Assembly (NCBI GenBank): GCA_033558025.1
Contig: JAUCEF010000001.1
Coordinates: 3,038,001 to 3,102,000, forward strand
DNA length: 64,000 nt
From: Phytophthora sp. 'mugwort'
Lineage: Eukaryota; Oomycota; Peronosporomycetes; Peronosporales; Peronosporaceae
Reading direction: 5' to 3'
In this document: piece after piece, positions 57,460 through 64,000 of the stretch
How positions within the stretch are numbered: position 1 is the stretch's first letter
How the letters are laid out: the number at the start of each line of letters is the position of its first letter
The notes under the pieces: generated by a model
Seen by the model: only the letters and a program-made list of their open reading frames with translations
Database searches by the model: none
Told to the model about the DNA's origin: nothing
Translations under genes and position numbers: made by a program

Positions 57460-57944
57460 CAATCGAAACCTTGTACTGCTTAGCAATAAGTTGCTGGTTC
57501 TTAGGCTTGGAAGTATTCCCGATGAAAGACATCTTACCAGTATGCCCACGAACCTTTAGTCGGTAGCTGCTCCCCCATTTAATCGGTTTGATATTCAAAC
57601 GCTTAAGTCCTTTCAAGTTCGTAGGCAAACATGAATGCTATATATTGTTGGCTCTAACATATCCGTGGAAATACTTTCTATATTTGGGAGCCTTGTATCA
57701 GGATCACTTTCATATGTACTTGAATAAAGTCAATTCCAAAAAAATCATTCCTTACTTTCTTGTATCTGATCGGGTTTTAGCTTCTCTTTAGCTTGATTTC
57801 TACGCTTTCGAATTTGATCGCGATGCTCAGTATCGTATTTCATCTGATTAGCTAATCTCGCCTCTCGATTCTTAAGGTAATACTTATTTGCGCACGTAGG
57901 ATCGCTTCCTTGTTGCGCTGGTATGTTTCAGGTGAGTAAGTCAT
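57460..57944 (-). pseudogene. Basic Lys/Arg-rich Polinton protein
   Basis: It starts MTYSPETYQRNKEAILR at 57944, shifts frame, and continues KYYLKNREARLANQMKY and HRDQIRKRRNQAKEKL. The repeated Y-x-x-N-x-E-x-x pattern resembles the middle of the GIY-YIG protein at 46.1 kb. Later pieces (WGSSYRLKVRGHTGK) are in another frame. It may be a nuclease C-terminal module or a DNA-binding protein. Confidence 0.4.
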
Positions 57945-58054
57945 GACTATCTATATACCATAGAAGACCTTTTATCAGGATAAAAAAACTCTTCTTGTTG
58001 ATTATTTGAAGCCGCCAAGTTCTTTTCCACTAGCAATCCATGTTCTGATTGTCT

Positions 58055-58315
58055 TTAGTTTAGGCATCGTCTCTGTCCATCTTTATGTTTAGGAAATGAG
58101 CAATGGTGAGCATAACTCCAACGTTTTGTAGTTTTCCCACAAGGACACAAAATCTCTTCATGATTATCAGCATCATAAATTCTTTGGGCCATATCTTCTG
58201 CGTTCTCAAGATCATACACGGCAGCAGGAAACTTAGCGATTGAATGGAGTGAGCAACGATCTTTCGATTTCGCCCTATGACAAATATTACCATTCTTCAT
58301 GATGAATTTACACAA
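58055..58315 (-). CDS. Small Cys/His-rich protein
   Basis: 86 codons, intact. It has MCKFIMKNGNICHRAKSKDRCSLH-type spacing (C...C...C..H) near the N-terminus and CPCGKTTKRWSYAHHCSFPKH near the C-terminus. Both resemble short zinc modules; the second recalls the Cys/His tail of the GIY-YIG gene. Function unknown. It is the last open Polinton gene before Gypsy sequence. I give only motif fragments because the family is uncertain. Confidence 0.45.
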   Translation of the reverse strand: MCKFIMKNGNICHRAKSKDRCSLHSIAKFPAAVYDLENAEDMAQRIYDADNHEEILCPCGKTTKRWSYAHHCSFPKHKDGQRRCLN

Positions 58316-58526
58316 GTTTATGCGGTTGGTTGGAATGTTGATCGTATATGCTTGTATTTATACTTTCTATATTCATCTATCAGGATCAATCGTTCTTTCT
58401 ATGCTTAAATCCAAGATCTGCTGTATGCCCCTCGACATTAATTGTGGAGCTTAGAGGTTTGGAGGATGCCTCCTTCGCACCAGAGGGAGTCGAGAGGTCT
58501 TGCCTATATATATTTTATTGGGTTAT

Positions 58527-59423
58527 TTACATGGTTTTATGAGCTTTTGGGTGGGCATATGGGTGATTGATTTTTTGTTTACATATAGTGTACCTAGATA
58601 TTACTACTAACTTGGATACATGCACCACCGGAAAAAGGTGGTAATCTGTCCCGGCTGTCTCCAGTCGAGCAGCGAAAGGTTGCACCATCCCCAGCACTCG
58701 GAAGGGGCCATGACGCATATGCGCCAGCTTCCGCGCGTATCCTTCCTTGACTCGATCCAGATATAGCCACACTCGAGTGTCGGCCTCGATCCGATGCGGA
58801 TCCACGCTGTCATTGTATCGTTCGGCCCGATCCGTAATAGCCTTCTTCAGCTTCTCGTTCACGTCAACTCTCGCCTGCCGGTAAGAGCGTTGGATCCGGG
58901 ACCGCCATCGGCGTGGATCCCGATCCCGGCGTCTCGTACTGCCCAGCGGGAGGGTTGCCTCCAGCGTCGTACGTGGACCCCAGCCGTGCGCAAGATAAAA
59001 ACGGGGTGTCACCTCGGATCCGATCATATGCCGTATTGAAAGCGAATGTTAGGCGCTCTGCATACTCGTCCCAGACGCGCTGGTTCTCGTCTTCGACATA
59101 CACCTTGATGGATCTCGTCACCGTCTACACCATGCGTTCTGCAGTCCCGTTCGCCTGAGGTCTATAAGCCATGTTGGCGCGCTGTCTCTGACCCAGGGTC
59201 CGATTGAACGCCTTGAAAAGTCAGACATGAAGCCAGGTTCCCTGTCATGCCGGATCACCTCGCTCGCACCGAAGCGTACACATTCCTCGTAGGACTCCGT
59301 GATTGTTTGGACTGTTCGGGACGCACTCGCGTTAGCGATGACGTAACCGGTGAACAGATCCACCCAGATCAGGAGTTCCGTATGGCCCCTGTACGACTTG
59401 GGCAGCGCGGGGATGTGATTCAT
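58527..59423 (-). pseudogene. Ty3/Gypsy integrase fragment
   Basis: From 59423: WVDLFTGYVIANASASRTVQ (first Asp), RHDREPGFMSDF (second Asp), then after a shift YRPQANGTAERMV (Glu) and TAG. The C-terminal domain follows (58527-59027): VDVNEKLKKAITDRAERYND, then VWLYLDRVKEGYARKL and HGPFRVLGM. It is typical of oomycete Gypsy elements. The upstream protease/RT/RNase H are missing. The fragment abuts an LTR piece in the opposite direction. Confidence 0.82.
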
Positions 59424-59424
59424 C

Positions 59425-59576
59425 GGGTCATCTATAAATATATTCAGTTTTAATTCTACCTAAATTTGGTAACAGTCCCACAGGCCAGGAACTACTGAAC
59501 TGCCGTTCACGGAGAGTTTGTATACTCTCCGGAAGTCACACTTCCTGTGCGCAAGGTGTTGTGTGCCCCGTCACAG
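59425..59576 (+). repeat. Gypsy LTR fragment (3' 152 bp)
   Basis: From ggtcatctataaatatattc to gtgtgccccgtcaca it matches the 3' part of the 359-bp LTRs in the tandem units at roughly four bases in five. The 5' half of the LTR is missing. Its direction is opposite to the adjoining integrase fragment. Confidence 0.8.
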
Positions 59577-60850
59577 GCACGATCTTCCAACCTGGATCGC
59601 CGGATCGGCCCGATCTGCCAGATCCCATGTCGATCGGCCCGATCTCGACTGCAGGATCGATCCGATATGCCCAATCTCGACTGCAAGATAGATCCGATCT
59701 GCCCGACCTCAGACGGCGAGGTGTATGCCGGACGCCGAATCAGTCGGATCTGCCAACCCGCGGACCTCAGATCCGCACGATCGGGTCCGACCGAGGTCAG
59801 ACGGGTTAGATCCAGTCTGATCGATTACGTCACCACTCGCCAGTCCTGATCTCTTACATCCCCTTCGATCCGGGTTTCGAATATCCACTCGATCCTCGAT
59901 CGGTCGGGTGATCACAGTATAACAAATCTGTGTTGGGTGGTTGCCCGACCCTGGTTTCCTTCCTCGTCATCGAAGCATCCCCTTGCACCGCAGATTAAAT
60001 CGAACGTCGCCCCGCCTTTACCTCGTATCTCGACCCGGCTCGATCACACCTCTTTTCACAGCTGGGGCCGCCTTTCTCACCGATTTGGCCATTCCTTAGG
60101 GATCTGATATTCTTGGTAGACGTTTCTCCACAAGTCGTTGAAGAAGGGCAAGATTCAAGAGGTTCAGGTGGTACGAGGTAGGGTTCGGGATGGGAGGATA
60201 GGACAAGAAAAGGATAAAGAACAGTCAGACTCGAATTTACATTGGACTACTTAGGCGTTTTTAAGTGCCGTTGGAAGGGATCTACATTGATCCTCCAAAG
60301 TATCAACTAGCCCAAGGTAGCAGATCAAAGCGTCGCGGTGAGAGGATCGAATCGGATATTGGTCGACCCTCCCCCACGCTAGCGAACTTTTGCTCAAGCG
60401 CATACCTCGATCGATCGGCATTCAGTGCTTGGCCGACGATCGCTTTGACTCTCAACCCGCAAAAGATCCCGCTAAAGGAAGCGGCAAGCAACTCGAGGAA
60501 AGGAAGGAATAACGCCACAAGGCAACCTCGGCCTCGGATCAAGTCCAGGCCCCCGATCGAAAATCAATTGGCTCAGATCGGGACCAATTACGGCAGCAGA
60601 GCGAAGACTTCCGCGCTGCTCCACACCCCCGCGTCCCGCCAGGACGTTCGAGACTTTACATCGCTTCATCCTTCGGAGTCCCAATAGATCCGATCCAGCC
60701 CACCGACGGGTACACAAGGTGAGACCAAGTTCAGCTGATCACGGATCATCGGGGAACCCCCTCCGTTAGTCGGTATCTGGGCGCAGTTGGCAAGCGGATC
60801 GGGTCTTAATCATATTTTGACCGATCCCGCTACACCACACAAGCTCTTCA
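59577..60850. other. GATC-rich tract, possible Gypsy leader/gag debris
   Basis: By eye about 16 GATC tetramers occur in the first 250 bp and more follow to 60.8 kb. Variants of cggatctgcc and gatcggcccgatct recur. There is no recognisable protein; an open frame of 140 codons (60265-60687) and its antisense partner have no motif. It follows the LTR fragment directly, so it may be the 5' internal part of that element. Confidence 0.45.
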
Positions 60851-62669
60851 GTAGCAAAGCGAGCGCTGGGCATAAAAACGAATAGAAGAACCCTTCATGA
60901 AATACATCCCGATGCTGGCAGCCCGGCTGGGATGGATGTCATGGGTCCTCAAAATCTTGAACATCTCGACTAAAATATGAAGTGGCCCAATGTAGTTGAC
61001 GTACTGAATTCCCATCGAAACGTGTAAAAACATTCGAGCTCCTTGAAAAGTGAAAGGCTTGTCATATCCAGACCACGGGGCCGCGTTTGCCTGTATATAA
61101 AGGTAAACGGGAAGCACAGGAATCCAAACGGAGCGGATGTGGATGCACTCGGCTTCACCTCCCCCCACCTCTCTCCTACAAGAGATACCGCTACAATTTT
61201 CCAGTACCAGCAGTACTTTTGTACACAAAGACAGACACGCCAGCGAGATTCCTGCCGTGTTCGGGCCTCGTCACTCAGTCCCGTTTATGTCCGATTGCAG
61301 ACGGCACCCATCCCAATTTCGAAAGTTCATTCGTCACCAGGATTGGGATGCGCTACCGCCGCACTCTAATTTAGCACTGCATACAATGCCGCTGTGGTAC
61401 CCCCGACACTGCAAGGGCGTGCTCATTTGAGGACGGAGCGAGCAAGGGGGGGGTTCCGGCGGTGGAGATACAATGCGCTTCTCGGCCGTCGGCGCGGACA
61501 CCATCCGCTGCTGCAGATGAAGGCGTCGTCGACAGGTCAAACGCATCCTCGGATATGCTTGAACCCGGCTTCAGTGTAGCCTACACTTGGATTTTGTAAG
61601 GAAGCTGAAGTTAAATGCGCAAACCTTCCGATGCTGGGCAAAGGCAGCTGCTGACTAGACCCGTATGCTGCAGCGAACACGCCGAGTTGGGAGCGTTCCG
61701 TGATCTGCTGAAACAGGAGCGTAGACTGAAGAAAACACACCGTATGTTATTTCGGTTGCCATTACTCGTTAAACTCTCCCGCCAAAGTGTGCGCTACACT
61801 CATTGACCACACTTTACAGCAGGGAGCTCAAAAGAAGGCTGGAAAAGGAGTTGTGCGTTAGCAGCGAACTCGCAGATACTGCAAAGGGATAGACGTTGGT
61901 ATAGTACGGTACCTACCCTCTTGAGTGATAGCAGTCCTGTAGACGAGATGTAGGCCAGCCAGGACAAGTATACAGTCTCAGCATAGCGCTAATCATCATG
62001 ATTAGTGAGCCCGAACTTGCAGGGGGTCACTCCAGCCGTGTCCGCTACGACTCCGCGGGCCGCCCATGCTCCAGCTCCGTCTTGCAGCTGTGAGTTCGTC
62101 AGCCTCGCGGCTTGTACATCTATTAATGCCTGCAAACACTGCTTGCGCTTGCCACCCGCCGCGTTGCAGTTCCAATTACCCGATCACGTAGCTTCGCTGA
62201 AGGAAAAGTCGGTGTGTACACACGGTTCGCGCACTAATCATAATGTCCCATTTCTACACCGACTCATCTACAGGCGCATCCCGACTCCCGCCCGATCCTC
62301 GAGCTCATACTGGAGGCAAGTGATTTGATGGCCGTCACGACACCCTCGCCCGCGGCGTCACCTCCGATAACTGCAGGCCTCCGCCTAAAAAAGAAGGCAG
62401 CTACCGGTACATGTACTGGTATTGTATTACTCTTTGTATGCTGCCGCTATCGTCACCCCCTTCTGCTCGTCCAAACCCCCGCTTTTGTCCACGTGCGTGC
62501 AAAGAAAGTTTCCACGCCCTTCTTTCGACCTGTAAACGAGGGTATACTCAGTCCAAGTCATTTTCGACACACTCATCCCTCGTCGCCAGCAGCTCCGCTG
62601 AGCTCGCGCTTGGTCATCATTTGCCAACCGGCGCATACGTCCGCAGGTCGGTCTTCTTCGTCGCCAGCC
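60851..62669. other. Intergenic, no gene supported
   Basis: Several overlapping frames below 130 codons occur on both strands, with no family resemblance. The last few hundred bases should hold the promoter of the zinc-repeat gene. Confidence 0.45.
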
Positions 62670-63581
62670 ATGCGCACCAAGCAGTCGGCCGAGTTCGAGA
62701 AGCAGGAGAGCACGTGGATCTACCTGCTCCACCAACAGGCGCCGCCGCATACACGACTCTCGGCAGAGGCCTCACTCTCGCTGCCCCCGCTCCTTGATGT
62801 CGCACCCGATGCCGGGCCCAATGACAGCGCGCTTTTCGGCGAGACATCTTCGACGGCCTCCACGCTGCCCATGCGCGGGATGCTGCTGTCCCCGCCGCCT
62901 GCAGGTCCTTCCCCCATGATGCTCTCGAGCCAGGACAAGTCGTGGAGCAGCGGCACCGCGAGCCCACACACGAACAGTTTGTTGACACTATCGCTCCCCC
63001 GTTTGAGTGACCACGGCACTCCAGCGGGGAAATCGCCGCACCACAGCAGTAACAAGCGCGCGTGTTTTCCCAAGAAGTGCGACTTCCCCATGTGCAAGAA
63101 CAGCTCACGCAGTCGCGGCTTCTGCTACAGTCACGGGGGCGGCCGCCGCTGCCGCATGGACGGCTGCAACAACGGCGCCGTCAGCCGCGATCTGTGCAAG
63201 CGCCACGGAGGCGGTCGCCGTTGCCGTATCGCCGGCTGCAAGAGCAGCTCAGAGAGCGGCGGTTTGTGCTACAGTCACGGCGGAGGCCGTCGCTGTAGCC
63301 TCTCGTGGTGTTCAACACGCGCCAAGAAAGGTGGATTCTGCGCCCTGCATCTCACGGGCGATCGGACGCGGCCTACGACGTTCACAACCGACGCAGCTCC
63401 GTCCACTTTAACTTCAACTTCCGAGCGTTCGTCATCGACCCACGTCGTGCATCCGAATGTGGTGGAAACGCTGTTGTCGCTGTCTAAAGACCAGCCTATC
63501 AGCGTTAAGCCAGAGCAAGCGACGACGCCTTCGCCGAACAGTGGGAAGGGCGCGTACGCCATTGCTTCGCTGCTCAACTAG
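62670..63581 (+). CDS. Zinc-repeat protein of the oomycete 'WRKY19-like' family
   Basis: Starting at MRTKQSAEFEKQESTW the product is 303 aa. The reading frame is open 115 codons further upstream (to 62325), but that part does not look like protein. The N-terminal half is Ser/Pro-rich. Residues about 130-232 hold four tandem modules of type C-x4-C...G-F/L-C-x2-H separated by the phrase HGGGRRC. Such repeats are abundant in Phytophthora and are usually annotated 'WRKY transcription factor 19' because plant WRKY19 carries the same modules; no WRKYGQK is present here. A zinc-binding, possibly nuclear, regulator is a fair guess. The C-terminus is Thr/Ser-rich. Confidence 0.8.
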   Translation: MRTKQSAEFEKQESTWIYLLHQQAPPHTRLSAEASLSLPPLLDVAPDAGPNDSALFGETSSTASTLPMRGMLLSPPPAGPSPMMLSSQDKSWSSGTASPHTNSLLTLSLPRLSDHGTPAGKSPHHSSNKRACFPKKCDFPMCKNSSRSRGFCYSHGGGRRCRMDGCNNGAVSRDLCKRHGGGRRCRIAGCKSSSESGGLCYSHGGGRRCSLSWCSTRAKKGGFCALHLTGDRTRPTTFTTDAAPSTLTSTSERSSSTHVVHPNVVETLLSLSKDQPISVKPEQATTPSPNSGKGAYAIASLLN

Positions 63582-63797
63582 GGGCTCGCTCACTCAGTAT
63601 TCGTCATCGTCAAGTCTTGAGCAATGGAGGTTCCAGCCAGCAAGCAGTAGACGGGTCTGCCTCGACCTCTCTGCTAATTGCCATATTTAAGTGCATTTCT
63701 CGTCCCTCGCGCGTCTCTCTGGAGTGCGAGGCAAGTGTTTATTAACCGATCAAAACCTAGCTGACATTGCTCTCTGTAGTTGCACTATGAAGTCCCT

Positions 63798-64000
63798 TCA
63801 ATCGATGCCTGTTCCTTCCGTCCCAGCTGCGTCGCGTGTTCGCTTCGAACGTGTCCAGCTCGTCTCGCCCGTGCTGACGTTGTAGAAATACACGCTCCCA
63901 GCCTCGTCGGCCACTTCTTCCCACATCTCGTCGGTCTCCGCAGCCTGAACAGCTTCGGCTTCCGGTGGCTGGTCAACCAGCAGCTCGAGTAGAATATCGT
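63798..64000 (-). CDS. C-terminus of a WW-domain protein (cut by window end)
   Basis: On the minus strand the frame enters from beyond the window and stops at 63798. It contains an acidic linker ([17 protein letters not shown]) and one WW domain, [20 protein letters not shown] with ETSW: the two Trp are 23 residues apart, with the aromatic YFY core. WW domains bind Pro-rich peptides. The rest of the protein is not seen. It converges with the zinc-repeat gene. Confidence 0.75.
   Translation of the reverse strand, partial: DILLELLVDQPPEAEAVQAAETDEMWEEVADEAGSVYFYNVSTGETSWTRSKRTRDAAGTEGTGID

Larger units (their letters stand above)
41222..58330. mobile_element. Decayed Polinton / Polinton-like virus, about 17 kb, right end lost
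   Basis: The left terminus starts AGTAGAATATTCTGGC, and about 180 bp of it match the termini at 39669 and 40882. Inside are the Polinton hallmark genes: major capsid, penton, adenovirus-type protease, packaging ATPase, DDE integrase and DNA polymerase B. It also carries an exoX-like protein, a GIY-YIG nuclease and an S74 fibre. The capsid genes occupy the left half in both orientations, while integrase and polymerase are on the minus strand on the right. Nearly all genes carry frameshifts or stops. The right terminus is not found; Gypsy sequence begins by about 58.5 kb. The right boundary given is approximate. Confidence 0.88.

Noticed and set aside
58347..58510. Possible second copy of the Polinton end gene (a frame with SGAKEASSKPLSS)
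   Set aside because: It resembles the VSGAKVPVKP fragment of the deleted elements only over a few residues, and the orientation relative to the terminus is wrong.
62325..62669. Upstream extension of the zinc-repeat protein to a 418-residue product
   Set aside because: The extension looks like translated non-coding DNA (runs of K, hydrophobic and Cys patches), and a clear ATG with protein-like sequence starts at 62670.
62670..63581. WRKY transcription factor
   Set aside because: Only the Cys/His repeat that such annotations rely on is present; there is no WRKYGQK or WRKY zinc finger.
1..64000. RXLR or CRN effector genes, tRNA and rRNA genes
   Set aside because: I found no secreted frame with an RXLR-EER pattern, no LFLAK start and no recognisable tRNA or rRNA sequence by eye; a tRNAscan and effector HMM search would be decisive.

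Overview
The window reads as nuclear DNA of an oomycete, most likely Phytophthora or a close relative. The evidence is dense intron-light genes with 60-100 bp GT-AG introns, oomycete-style proteins (a CxxxGC/HGGGRRC zinc-repeat 'WRKY19-like' protein, a BTB protein with a ubiquitin-like N-terminus, SWIM/Ulp1 relics), and abundant Gypsy, Tc1, MULE and Polinton debris. No bacterial-type operons, tRNA, rRNA or CRISPR were recognised. The genus is an inference.

Layout. (1) 0.07-7.4 kb is decayed: a SWIM zinc finger/Ulp1-peptidase (MULE-type) relic, then a frameshifted gene that joined three exonuclease-like repeats to a SpoIIIAA/R3H-type AAA ATPase, and a second worn copy of that ATPase's C-terminus. 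(2) 7.58-27.4 kb is a quiet housekeeping block of intact genes whose exon phases all close: BTB/ubiquitin-like protein (+), fidgetin-like AAA ATPase (-), CK1/VRK-like kinase (-), TPR/Mlp nuclear-basket nucleoporin (+), FMN 2-hydroxyacid oxidase (-), small C2H2 protein (+), mitochondrial ATP synthase delta (+), Tctex-type dynein light chain (+), HAD-like protein (-). (3) 28,079-40,833 is a direct tandem triplication of a 4.25 kb unit. Each unit carries a Tc1-MULE chimeric transposase relic, a decayed TPR-type gene and an internally deleted Polinton that holds a Gypsy 3' end and LTR. (4) 40,883-41,221 is the 3' part of an RFC clamp-loader gene, trapped between two Polinton termini. (5) 41,222 to about 58.3 kb is a long decayed Polinton/Polinton-like virus. 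It has an exoX-like protein, double-jelly-roll major capsid, adenovirus-type protease, small virion protein, penton, GIY-YIG nuclease, packaging ATPase, S74-type fibre, several unknown genes, a DDE integrase with chromodomain, and a protein-primed-type DNA polymerase B. (6) 58.5-60.9 kb is Gypsy debris and a GATC-rich tract. (7) 62.7-64 kb returns to host genes: a zinc-repeat protein and the C-terminus of a WW-domain protein.

How the parts relate. The host block encodes ordinary eukaryotic functions with no shared pathway. The Polinton genes together make a virion-building and self-integrating element: capsid, penton, protease, packaging ATPase, fibre, polymerase and integrase. Almost every one carries stops or frameshifts, so it is a fossil rather than an active virus. 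The contrast between flawless host genes and broken element genes argues that the frameshifts are real decay and not sequencing error.
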